NCBI RefSeq assembly: GCF_013294005.1
Contig: NZ_JABSNK010000009.1
Span: forward strand, 1-64,000
Source: Flavobacterium gelidicaeli
GTDB lineage: Bacteria > Bacteroidota > Bacteroidia > Flavobacteriales > Flavobacteriaceae
Reading direction: 5' to 3'
DNA length: 64,000 bases
Below the pieces are notes generated by a model that worked only from the letters and a program-made list of their open reading frames with translations, was not told the origin of the DNA and searched no databases. Made by a program: the position numbers and the translations under genes. This document shows positions 1-8,288 of the stretch, piece by piece (position 1 is the stretch's first letter; each line of letters begins with the position of its first letter).

Positions 1-53
1 ATTTTTACCCATCGTTATTTGAATTTTGCAACTCTAAATTACGATTATTTTAA
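1..53 (+). CDS. possible 3' end of an upstream plus-strand gene
   Basis: One frame (codons from base 3) reads 16 residues ending ...CNSKLRLF and stops with TAA at 51-53, directly in front of a strong intrinsic terminator. The position relative to the terminator is the main support. The fragment is too short to identify, and another frame stays open to about base 103, so this is weak. Confidence 0.25.
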   Translation, partial: FYPSLFEFCNSKLRLF

Positions 54-80
54 GAAGCCATTAATTTGGCTTCTTTTTTT
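52..80 (+). terminator. intrinsic terminator of the gene entering from the left
   Basis: Perfect 9-bp stem AAGAAGCCA / TGGCTTCTT with a 6-nt loop, running into a T tract (74-80). The T tract is on the plus strand, so it should end a plus-strand transcript coming from outside the window. Bases 81-285 show nothing beyond AT-rich sequence. Confidence 0.7.
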
Positions 81-285
81 ATCGGACAACAATGAATAAA
101 AATGTAAATTTTGATAACTATTAAAAAATTATAAATAGCCTTAAAAAACTTCATTATTATTTAGATAATCGTAAAAAAAATGACTTTTAAATAGAGATAC
201 CTATTTTAAAATAGCTCATCTGAACATGACTAAAAAACACTCAAATATGCGCTTTTAATATTACTTTAGGATAAGACACAAAAAA

Positions 286-360
286 ACGGACTCCTACCTA
301 CAAGTCACAATTTCGCTGCTAATTCGTCAGTAAAAAAGTGATTTGGAGGTCTGAGTCCGT
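286..360 (-). terminator. long hairpin terminator of the xylan-utilisation operon
   Basis: ACGGACTC (286-293) pairs with GAGTCCGT (353-360). Inner segments also pair, for example the GTCAC/GTGAT region, giving a long imperfect hairpin of about 75 nt. On the minus strand the stem is followed by six T residues, and it lies 20 nt after the GH10 stop codon. It should end the susC-susD-SGBP-xylanase transcript. Confidence 0.65.
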
Positions 361-380
361 AATCTATATAGTGCTTATGA

Positions 381-1730
381 CTATTTTAATCCTTCAAGAA
401 AACCAGTATGTGATTTTTTTACACTGTAATCTTCATTGTACATCAAAGGCCAATCAATATGTCCCCAAAAATCTAGCAACCAAGATTCACTATCTCTCAT
501 TCCCCAAACCGTAAGTGCATACTGATTAGCTGCAGGAATAGCGTTAAAAATCTTCACTACTTCTTTGTACTTGTTTTTTTGTTCAATAGCTCTTTCAGGT
601 GTTAATGAAGTTAAATTATTGTCAGGGTTAGCTTGAATATCTAATTCTGCAAAATGCATTAATAAATTTCTAGAAACAGTCCCATCAACCACAGCTTGAA
701 TTTCTGAAGCAGCAGGCCCTTTATAACTAATATGCATTTGTGCACCTAAACCATCAATAAGGTTGTCTTTTTTCAAATCATCAGCAATTTTAAAGATTGC
801 AGCTCTTTTAGTAGCAGAAGATGCGAAATTATAATCATTGTAAAACAATTTACATGCAGGATCAGCAGCTCTAGCCCATTGGTAACATTTTTTAATATAA
901 TCGTCTCCCAATTTTTGTTTGAAAATTGAATTTCTTAACGGGTTTCCACTACCATCATCAACAGCTTCGTTAACAACGTCCCAAGATTTTACTTTTCCTT
1001 TGTAACGTGTTACTACGGTAGTAATATACTCTTTAATCATGGTCTCAAACTCAGCATCTGTACCTACAAAATTAGTTACCCAACTTGGGACTGAATTGTG
1101 CCATATCAAAGCATGTCCATGAAGATTTAAGTTATTATCTGTAGCATACTTCACAATTTTATCAACAGCTGTAAAGTCATACGTCCCCTTACTTGGATAC
1201 ATTTGATCCATTTTCATTTCGTACTCAGACGTAATGTTATCATATTCTCTTAAGATAATGTCCGATGTTATTCCCGTTAGTCGATTAGATCTTACTATCA
1301 TACCTACATTAAAATTAGCTGCTTCTTTTAGCGCCGTTGTGGGTTCTGGACCTGTACTGATTATTTCTGTTACGATCACATTTGAAAATGCAGAAATTGA
1401 CTCCCCTCGTACCGCTCTTACTCTATAATAATAAGTAGTACCAGAATCTAAACCTTCAATGTCTATCGTTAAAGCATTTACTGATAATTCATTATAATTT
1501 GGTAAAAGAGTTGAGAAATCAGCCGTTGTAGATACATCTAACAAATAATTATCGGCACGATACACTCTTGTCCAGTTAGCGGTAAATCCAGAATCAGTCA
1601 GATTCACTGCAGCATATGCAGAAGGTACCCCAGCAATCACTGCTACTTCTTCATCACTTTTAGAACAGCTTAATACAAATAAGCTTAAGCAGATTAACAA
1701 CAAAGCTTGTTTTATTTTCATTTTTTTCAT
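381..1730 (-). CDS. GH10 endo-1,4-beta-xylanase, surface lipoprotein with FN3 domain
   Basis: Hydrolyses internal beta-1,4-xylosyl bonds of xylan, probably at the cell surface. Residues 1-22 form a lipoprotein signal peptide (VLSC, lipid Cys22). Residues about 36-125 look like a fibronectin type III domain, and about 130-449 are the GH10 barrel. The acid/base Glu lies in WDVVNEAVDD (about residue 255) and the nucleophile Glu in HFAELDIQ (about 362); HGHALIWHNSVPSW is also typical of GH10. It is the last gene of the susC-susD-SGBP operon, which fits the release of oligosaccharides for SusCD uptake. A second in-frame ATG three codons in is possible. Family assignment is secure; xylan as substrate follows from the family and the neighbouring xylose operon. 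Confidence 0.93.
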   Translation of the reverse strand: MKKMKIKQALLLICLSLFVLSCSKSDEEVAVIAGVPSAYAAVNLTDSGFTANWTRVYRADNYLLDVSTTADFSTLLPNYNELSVNALTIDIEGLDSGTTYYYRVRAVRGESISAFSNVIVTEIISTGPEPTTALKEAANFNVGMIVRSNRLTGITSDIILREYDNITSEYEMKMDQMYPSKGTYDFTAVDKIVKYATDNNLNLHGHALIWHNSVPSWVTNFVGTDAEFETMIKEYITTVVTRYKGKVKSWDVVNEAVDDGSGNPLRNSIFKQKLGDDYIKKCYQWARAADPACKLFYNDYNFASSATKRAAIFKIADDLKKDNLIDGLGAQMHISYKGPAASEIQAVVDGTVSRNLLMHFAELDIQANPDNNLTSLTPERAIEQKNKYKEVVKIFNAIPAANQYALTVWGMRDSESWLLDFWGHIDWPLMYNEDYSVKKSHTGFLEGLK

Positions 1731-1746
1731 CTATATTTTTTTTTTT

Positions 1747-1776
1747 AAAGGTTGCTGCTTATATGCAGCAACCTTT
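1747..1776 (-). other. perfect 12-bp hairpin between SGBP and xylanase genes
   Basis: AAAGGTTGCTGC (1747-1758) and GCAGCAACCTTT (1765-1776) form a perfect stem with a 6-nt loop. In the minus-strand transcript it is followed by an A tract and then the xylanase start codon, not by a U tract. It is therefore unlikely to be a simple terminator. It may mark an mRNA processing or stability boundary within the operon. Confidence 0.6.
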
Positions 1777-1808
1777 CTAACAATTAACATTATTTACACT
1801 AAACCGAA

Positions 1809-2975
1809 CTAGCGTAAAACCTTAAATCTAATATTATCAAATTGAACTTTAGAAGGATTTGGTGTTCCTCCATTTTGATTAATCGTCATCTTAACTTGGT
1901 TTATTTTAGAAGGATTTACATCTCCCTGACCTTGCTCTGATGAATCATAATTAGCTCCGAAATCTGAAGTTTTAACCTCTATAGTTTGCCATCCTGCAGT
2001 TGCAATTGTATAAGAATACGCCCAGTTTCCGCCATCACTGTCTACAAGAAGTAAATCAATTTTAGTTCCTATCGCTCCTCCACTATTTACATCGATAAGA
2101 TAGAATGCTTTATCAGCATCTGTAGCCGTTTCACTCAATAAAGCATTTCCAGCATCAGATTGGCTTCCATTATATCCGTTTGCAGTGGCGCCTGCCCAAG
2201 TAAATTCTGCATATTTTCCAGATGTACCTCCTACGTCTGAATAAGAAAGTGTATTTGCATCACCATATTTTACCCAATTATTGTTGGGACGCAAACCACC
2301 ACCATCAAAATCAGCCACTTTATATAAATCAAATCCTTGATCTATGTCTAAAAATCTTTTTGTAGTTCCTCCAGGCGTTGTAATTTCTACATCACCACCT
2401 GCAATTGCACTTGTTGGTACCATAAAAGTTAGTGAAGTAGAATTGATACGAGTAAAACTAACTGCTTCGCCTGCGAACTTAACAGAGGAAATGTTGAAAA
2501 ACCAACCCCCATTTACCGTTACCACAGTTCCAACTTTTGGAACTAAAGGTTCAAATTTTTCAGAAATTATTGCTTTTGGCTGTAGAATTTCGAAACTAGA
2601 AACAACTACTTCACCATTTCCTTTTGTAATTTTTAATTCTTGAACTCCAAATCGGCTTCCTTTTTTATCATCAAAAGGAACATTAAAAAACAACGATAAA
2701 TCAGAGCTCAATTGTGGATTAAAAATTACATTAACTGTATTGTCAAATTCAACTGTTTTAACATTACTTAATCCTGATCCTTCTATTTTTACTAAATCCC
2801 CAGGATAGCCTTTATCCTTATTTTCAGTTGGTGGAGAGGTTGTATTGTCTAAACTATACACCCCTTCCAACATTGCTGCAGCACCAGAATCATTATCATT
2901 TGAGCATGATGATAGCGCTAAGCAAACAATCAGGAATCCTAGAAAATGTCTACTATTTTTTATTATTTTACTCAT
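1809..2975 (-). CDS. surface glycan-binding lipoprotein with IPT/TIG-like domains
   Basis: Probable xylan-binding surface protein of the SusCD complex (SGBP). It has a signal peptide with lipobox ALSSC (Cys24), then two IPT/TIG-like beta-sandwich segments (roughly 45-130 and 130-215, the second with PKVGTVVTVNGGWFF). A C-terminal domain (about 220-388) resembles the xyloglucan/xylan-binding domain of SGBP-B proteins. No catalytic motif is visible. The gene lies 18 nt after susD and before the GH10 gene on the same strand, the usual SGBP position in Bacteroidota polysaccharide utilisation loci. Ligand specificity is inferred from context. Confidence 0.82.
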   Translation of the reverse strand: MSKIIKNSRHFLGFLIVCLALSSCSNDNDSGAAAMLEGVYSLDNTTSPPTENKDKGYPGDLVKIEGSGLSNVKTVEFDNTVNVIFNPQLSSDLSLFFNVPFDDKKGSRFGVQELKITKGNGEVVVSSFEILQPKAIISEKFEPLVPKVGTVVTVNGGWFFNISSVKFAGEAVSFTRINSTSLTFMVPTSAIAGGDVEITTPGGTTKRFLDIDQGFDLYKVADFDGGGLRPNNNWVKYGDANTLSYSDVGGTSGKYAEFTWAGATANGYNGSQSDAGNALLSETATDADKAFYLIDVNSGGAIGTKIDLLLVDSDGGNWAYSYTIATAGWQTIEVKTSDFGANYDSSEQGQGDVNPSKINQVKMTINQNGGTPNPSKVQFDNIRFKVLR

Positions 2976-2993
2976 TGTTTTATATTTTAATTA

Positions 2994-4526
2994 TTAAAAT
3001 TGAAAAGGAACTGGAGTCTCTCTAAGAAGTGGGTTAGCATCTAATTCAGAAGCAGGAATTGGAATCAAGAAAGAATTTTCAGTTGGTACTACTTTTTTAG
3101 AATTTACTTCTAATAAAGCAATATTACTGTATGCTCCTCTTTCCTGATTTGAAATAATATTTATCGCTTCCGCTCTGTCTCTTCTCACTAAATCAAACCA
3201 ATAATCTCCTTCTAATACCAATTCAAGTCTTCTTTCTTTAAAAATATCACTCTTCGTAATACTTGTTTTTGCAGGCAATCCTGCTCTAGTTCTCACTTTA
3301 TTAAATGATCCTAAAGCGTCTGCTGATGCAGTAGAAGAAGAATTACCTAATATAGCCTCAGCGTGAATTAATAATACTTCAGCATAACGCAACATCGTCG
3401 TATTTTGATTGGTTTGTTGTGGACAAGCACCTACGAATTCAGCTGTTGAACCAATAACATATTTTCTAAAACCCATTGATCCACCAAAACCACCAGGACT
3501 TACTGTGTAACCTCCTTTTTTAGTTACTAATTCGGGATAAAAATCCCCAGGCAACATAATAGTAGATTTTCTTCTTTTATCATTCTCTTCATACGCATTA
3601 CGCAAATCGATACTAGGTACAAAAGTTTTCCATCCTGTATAATCTCCTGTAATTTCTGATGTTGGAGTAATATAAGATTGCGCTGCATTACCGTATCCGT
3701 ATCCTACACAACCTACCCATTGCAAAGAGAATATTGACTCTCTACTGTTATTATTTGCTGGACTATTGAACATCAACCCATAATCATCAATAAGGGAGTA
3801 ATCACCGCTTCTTATAACATTTTCAGAATGAATTTTAGCATTTGGATAATCTTTTAGCGTAATGTACACTTTAGCCAACATTCCGTCACAAGCACTTTTT
3901 ATGACTCTACCTCTTTCAAGAGAACTATTCCCCGTTACTAATGGTAAACGTTTGTATGCCTCATTATAATCGTTGATAATAAATTTGTATACATCCTCTA
4001 CATTATTTCTATACGTAGGAACTTTGTCTGTGTATTGCTCTATTTTATTTAAAATAGGCACGGCACCAAAGATTCTAACCAAATAAAAGTAAGCAGTGGC
4101 TCTCATAAAATAAGCCTCTCCTTTTACTCTTTCAACCACTTCAGGAGTTGTTGCTGGTCCTACATTTTTTTCTAAGTTGTTTAATAGTGTATTGGACTGC
4201 GCTACAACATTAAACAATGATTGCCATCCTTCAAAAACAAACTGATTAGTTGAATTTACAGAGAAGTTCTCAAATTGAGCTAAATCAGAATAAGCACCTA
4301 CAGAATTACCAGCATAGGTATCTAATCCGTAAACGAACTTTTCATTAAAATAGAACCAAGGACGACCATAAAGTCCGCTACCAGATCCTAATACTTGTCC
4401 ATCTGAAGTATAAAAATTATCTAAAACTAATTTATCCTCTGGCGGATTGTCTAAAAATTCTGTTGAGCACGATACTGTAAAAAATACAGCTATCAAAAGC
4501 ACGAAATATTTAGTTGAATTTTTCAT
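2994..4526 (-). CDS. susD: SusD/RagB-family outer-membrane glycan-capture lipoprotein
   Basis: Lid protein that works with SusC to import oligosaccharides. The signal peptide ends at Cys20 (FTVSC), followed by STEFLDNPPEDKL, typical of SusD N-termini. The all-helical TPR-like SusD fold is recognisable from VKGEAYFMRATAYFYLVRIFG and the C-terminal RRLELVLEGDYWFDLVRR. Its length (510 aa) is normal. It starts 13 nt after the susC stop codon, so the pair is co-transcribed. In this locus the substrate is most likely xylo-oligosaccharides, an inference from GH10 and the xyl genes. Confidence 0.93.
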   Translation of the reverse strand: MKNSTKYFVLLIAVFFTVSCSTEFLDNPPEDKLVLDNFYTSDGQVLGSGSGLYGRPWFYFNEKFVYGLDTYAGNSVGAYSDLAQFENFSVNSTNQFVFEGWQSLFNVVAQSNTLLNNLEKNVGPATTPEVVERVKGEAYFMRATAYFYLVRIFGAVPILNKIEQYTDKVPTYRNNVEDVYKFIINDYNEAYKRLPLVTGNSSLERGRVIKSACDGMLAKVYITLKDYPNAKIHSENVIRSGDYSLIDDYGLMFNSPANNNSRESIFSLQWVGCVGYGYGNAAQSYITPTSEITGDYTGWKTFVPSIDLRNAYEENDKRRKSTIMLPGDFYPELVTKKGGYTVSPGGFGGSMGFRKYVIGSTAEFVGACPQQTNQNTTMLRYAEVLLIHAEAILGNSSSTASADALGSFNKVRTRAGLPAKTSITKSDIFKERRLELVLEGDYWFDLVRRDRAEAINIISNQERGAYSNIALLEVNSKKVVPTENSFLIPIPASELDANPLLRETPVPFQF

Positions 4527-4539
4527 GTTGTTATTTTTT

Positions 4540-7500
4540 TTAAAAATCTAAGTTTAAACCTAATGTAAATACTCTAGCTACTGGATAACGTCCATTATCA
4601 ACACCTGATAATAAGGCATCTTGACTAAATGAACCTACAGCAGGATCTAATCCAGAATAATTTGTGATTGTGAACAAGTTTTGTCCTGTCATGTATATTC
4701 TTAATTTACTGAAAAATTTAGTTTTACTAATGAATTCCTCAGGCATGGTATACCCAAAAGTTACATTTTGTAACCTTAAATAAGAACCATCCTCTACAAA
4801 ACGGTCAGATACTCTACTGTTTCCATTAGGATCTCCATTTACATATCTTGGTATGTTTGTGTTTTCGTTCACACCAGCTATGAAACGATTGTTTACATCA
4901 GCACTTTGGTTTGAATACGGTCCACCTGTTCCTCCCAAACTTTCAGTAAGTTTTCTAGTCCAGTTGTAAATTTTATTTCCTTGAGTTCCTAGAAAAACAA
5001 TAGATAGATCAAGATTTTTGTACGTGATATTATTGATTACACTATACGTAAAATCCGGAATTGGATTTCCTATATTAGTTCTGTCACCAGCATCAATTTT
5101 CCCATTACCATTGATATCTTTAAATTTTATATCACCAACCCATACTTTACCATTTGCACCAACTTCATTATCCGGCGTAGGGCTATCTGCTATATCTTTT
5201 TCAGATTTGTAAATTCCATCAACTTGATACCCAAAAAACTGACCTACAGGTGATCCTACTCCTGTTTTTGTTATTGTATTATTAAATTGGAAATTTCTAT
5301 ATATAGCTGAATTATTATCTCCAAAAGACGTTAGCTTATTTTTAAATGTCGAAAATATAAAAGATGAATTCCAGTTAAAGTTATCATTTGAAATATTTCT
5401 TGTGTTTAAGGTAACATCCCATCCTTTATTTTCGATATCACCAAGGTTAATTACTTTCGCTCCTAGACCTAAATTTCCTTGTTGTGGATTTGTACCTAAA
5501 TAAGCAGGTACTGGCTCACTGAATAAGAAATCACTTGACACTTTTTTATAATAATCAACTTCTAAACGTAAGGCATCTTTAAAGAATCCTACTTCTACAC
5601 CAAAGTTAGATGCTTTGGTTGTTTCCCATTGTACCGTTGGGTTTTGAATATTTTCTTGTGCAAAACCAGTTCCAAAACCCGTAGGAAAACTTACAATTGA
5701 TGAACCGTATTTGTAACTTCCTATATTTTGATTCCCAACTTCTCCATAACCCGCTCTAAATTTTGCGTGATTAACCACATCTTTAAGTCCTTCGAAAAAA
5801 GGCTCATTACTAATTACCCAACCCGCAGCAAAAGAAGGAAAATAACCTGTTTTATAACCATCTCCAAAGTTAGAAGAGGAATCTGAACGTACTGTAGCTG
5901 TTAGCAAATATTTATCATTAAAGGAATAATTTAAACGAGCAAAATAAGAGTTTAAACTATTTGTCCCTTTATAATTACCATTTGTAGCCGTTTTAGCATC
6001 TCCAAGACCTAGCGTAGTAATATCATTTGATAAAAACCCAGTTCTTGTACCAGAAATCCCTTCATATTTAGACTCTTGCGCTTCTTGACCTAATAAAGCA
6101 ACAACATTGTGTCTACCAAAAGTTTTAGAATACGTAAAGTAATTTTGTAATGTCCAGAACATACTTTGATTTTGTTGCTTAACAGACACACTACTTGTAC
6201 TTGTTGTACCTATTGTAATATCTGGGTAAAAAACAGAACCATTAGTTGTATTAAAGTCATATCCTAAAACAGATTTAAAAGCCAAATCTTTAGAAAATGA
6301 AATTTCGCCAAAAAGACTTCCAACAATTTTATATTTTGCAAGATTGTTTCCTTTAGTCAAAGCTGTAGCTACAGGATTTGAAGCCGATGTATTACCAAAA
6401 CCTTCTATTGGTCCACCAAAAGTCCCATCAGAATAGCGTACAGGAATATTAGGAGATTGCGATACGGCAGTACTAATCACACCATCTTCAGTATCGTTAA
6501 AGGCAATTTTTTGTTGTGTATTTGATAAAGTAACATTGTTTCCTATTTTGAACCAATCGTTAACTTTAGTATCAATATTCAATCGCATAGAATACCTTTT
6601 GAAACCAGTATTAATTACAATACCATCTTGTTCAAAATAATTTAATGACGTATAATATCTTGTATTGTCTTTTCCGCCTGAAATAGTGATCTGATGATTT
6701 TGCATCTGAGCATTTCTAAAAATTTCTTTTTGCCAGTCTGTTCCTTTTCCTAGTATTTCAGGATTTTGAAACTCATATGGAATTTGTTGTCCTAATTCTG
6801 TACTTACACTTGCTCTGTATTTTGCAAAATCTTGTAAATTAAGAACATCTAAGAATTTAGTAACCTGCTGTACACCTGTGTAGGTTTCATAAGAGATTAC
6901 CGATTTTCCTTTTTTTCCTTTTTTAGTTGTAATCAAAACAACTCCGTTAGATCCTCTAGAACCATAAATCGCAGTTGCCGAAGCATCTTTAAGAATATCC
7001 ATTGATTCAATATCTGATGGATTTATCGCTGTTAAAGCACTTGACTTAGTTTGTCCGTTTGCACCTCCCAAAGAGTTGTAATTAAAAGAGTCATTATTGT
7101 CTCCTCCATTAATAGGTACACCATCTACAACATATAAAGGCTCATTTCCTGATAACGAAGCGATTCCACGTATTCTAATGGAAACACCACCTCCGGGAGT
7201 TCCTGAATTTTGAGTTATCGTTACCCCAGAAACTTTTCCTTGCAATGCTTGATCTATCCCTGTAAAGGGTTGGTCCTTGATTGATTTTGCACTAACGGTA
7301 GAAACAGCTCCTGTTACATCTTTTTTCTTTACAGAACCATAACCAATCACTACAACCTCGTCTAGGTTATTTGTATCTTCAGTTAGAGTGACATTGATAG
7401 TACTTTTATTATCTGCTGCAACTTCTTTAGAGGCAAACCCTATAAAACTAAAAATAATCCTAGAGTTTGCAGGAACTTTATCTAGAGCAAAAGAACCGTC

Positions 7501-7671
7501 TGAGTTTGTTACAACTCCTGTAGCCGTCCCTTTTACTGAAACATTTACACCAGGCAAAGGCAATCGAGCCTGATCTGTTACGACCCCTTTAATGGTCTTG
7601 GTTTGCGACAGCACTGTCTGTGTGCAAATCATTGCCAACGCTATTAGTGCGAATTTTAGCTTGATCATCAT
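4540..7671 (-). CDS. susC: SusC/RagA-family TonB-dependent receptor
   Basis: TonB-dependent outer-membrane transporter for oligosaccharides. A signal peptide (1-22) is followed by a carboxypeptidase-regulatory-like domain (about 25-105), the TonB-box region DEVVVIGYG (about 104-112), a plug with the SusC signature around LYVVDGVPING, and a 22-strand barrel ending in the aromatic FTLGLNLDF. The length of 1043 aa is typical. It is the first gene of the susC-susD-SGBP-GH10 operon and follows the HTCS regulator gene. A consensus -7 element and a direct repeat lie upstream at 7910-7980. Confidence 0.95.
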   Translation of the reverse strand: MMIKLKFALIALAMICTQTVLSQTKTIKGVVTDQARLPLPGVNVSVKGTATGVVTNSDGSFALDKVPANSRIIFSFIGFASKEVAADNKSTINVTLTEDTNNLDEVVVIGYGSVKKKDVTGAVSTVSAKSIKDQPFTGIDQALQGKVSGVTITQNSGTPGGGVSIRIRGIASLSGNEPLYVVDGVPINGGDNNDSFNYNSLGGANGQTKSSALTAINPSDIESMDILKDASATAIYGSRGSNGVVLITTKKGKKGKSVISYETYTGVQQVTKFLDVLNLQDFAKYRASVSTELGQQIPYEFQNPEILGKGTDWQKEIFRNAQMQNHQITISGGKDNTRYYTSLNYFEQDGIVINTGFKRYSMRLNIDTKVNDWFKIGNNVTLSNTQQKIAFNDTEDGVISTAVSQSPNIPVRYSDGTFGGPIEGFGNTSASNPVATALTKGNNLAKYKIVGSLFGEISFSKDLAFKSVLGYDFNTTNGSVFYPDITIGTTSTSSVSVKQQNQSMFWTLQNYFTYSKTFGRHNVVALLGQEAQESKYEGISGTRTGFLSNDITTLGLGDAKTATNGNYKGTNSLNSYFARLNYSFNDKYLLTATVRSDSSSNFGDGYKTGYFPSFAAGWVISNEPFFEGLKDVVNHAKFRAGYGEVGNQNIGSYKYGSSIVSFPTGFGTGFAQENIQNPTVQWETTKASNFGVEVGFFKDALRLEVDYYKKVSSDFLFSEPVPAYLGTNPQQGNLGLGAKVINLGDIENKGWDVTLNTRNISNDNFNWNSSFIFSTFKNKLTSFGDNNSAIYRNFQFNNTITKTGVGSPVGQFFGYQVDGIYKSEKDIADSPTPDNEVGANGKVWVGDIKFKDINGNGKIDAGDRTNIGNPIPDFTYSVINNITYKNLDLSIVFLGTQGNKIYNWTRKLTESLGGTGGPYSNQSADVNNRFIAGVNENTNIPRYVNGDPNGNSRVSDRFVEDGSYLRLQNVTFGYTMPEEFISKTKFFSKLRIYMTGQNLFTITNYSGLDPAVGSFSQDALLSGVDNGRYPVARVFTLGLNLDF

Positions 7672-7909
7672 ATTAAATTGGTTTTTATTCGTTAGTTAAT
7701 TGTTTTTACTTATTATCAAAATATTTAATTTTTATAATTCTAAAATCATTGTTAATATATCTCATTTTCAAAACGAACCTTGTCGTTTTTTTTAGCCTCT
7801 TTTTGACAGCCGTTCATTTGAAATAATAAAATTTAATTTTCCCCGCATGGTTTGTGTGTTAATGGTTTAATTAAAAAATCAGTTTGTCTTTATAATTAGT
7901 TTACAGAGT

Positions 7910-7917
7910 CAAAAATA
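7910..7917 (-). promoter_or_regulatory. -7 promoter element for the susC operon
   Basis: Reads TATTTTTG on the minus strand, a full match to the Bacteroidota TAnnTTTG element. It implies a leader of about 235 nt. No TTG lies at the usual -33 spacing; the direct repeat at 7945-7980 lies just upstream, as for an activator-dependent promoter. The rest of 7672-8288 is AT-rich with no ORF. Confidence 0.5.
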
Positions 7918-7944
7918 GAGTAAGAGTGGACCTATTATATAGTA

Positions 7945-7980
7945 CAAATGATGCAAAATCTAGTTCATTTGATGCATTAC
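7945..7980 (-). promoter_or_regulatory. candidate HTCS operator, 21-bp-spaced direct repeat
   Basis: The heptamer TGATGCA occurs at 7949-7955 and 7970-7976, exactly 21 bp apart (two helical turns), each within CAnnTGATGCAnnA. It sits immediately upstream of the susC -7 element and immediately downstream of the HTCS gene. AraC-type output domains commonly bind direct repeats on one DNA face, so this is a reasonable operator candidate. It is not proven. Confidence 0.4.
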
Positions 7981-8240
7981 CCTCTTTCCATCTCAATGAT
8001 TTCGGGACATTAAGAATATTACAATGAAAAATCTATTTTTTAAGTAATTAGCAATCGTTTTATTTTATTTTTAATTAAGTAAAAAAAAAAACACCTTTTT
8101 ATTACACACTTCATAATTATCATAAAAAATATAAATTAGCAAGTTACACCGACTTTATCTCCAAATAAACAAAGAAATATGAAACCAAACATTTGTATTC
8201 TTACATTATTTTCAAACTGAATTTTTTGAATTATAAACCA

Positions 8241-8269
8241 AAAAAAAAGAGTTCAATTTGAACTCTTTT
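8241..8269 (-). terminator. intrinsic terminator after the HTCS gene
   Basis: AAAAGAGTTC (8245-8254) pairs with GAACTCTTTT (8260-8269). On the minus strand the stem runs into a T tract of eight or more. It lies 19 nt past the HTCS stop codon and separates the regulator transcript from the susC operon. Confidence 0.75.
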
Positions 8270-8288
8270 GGTACTTAACAACAATTTT

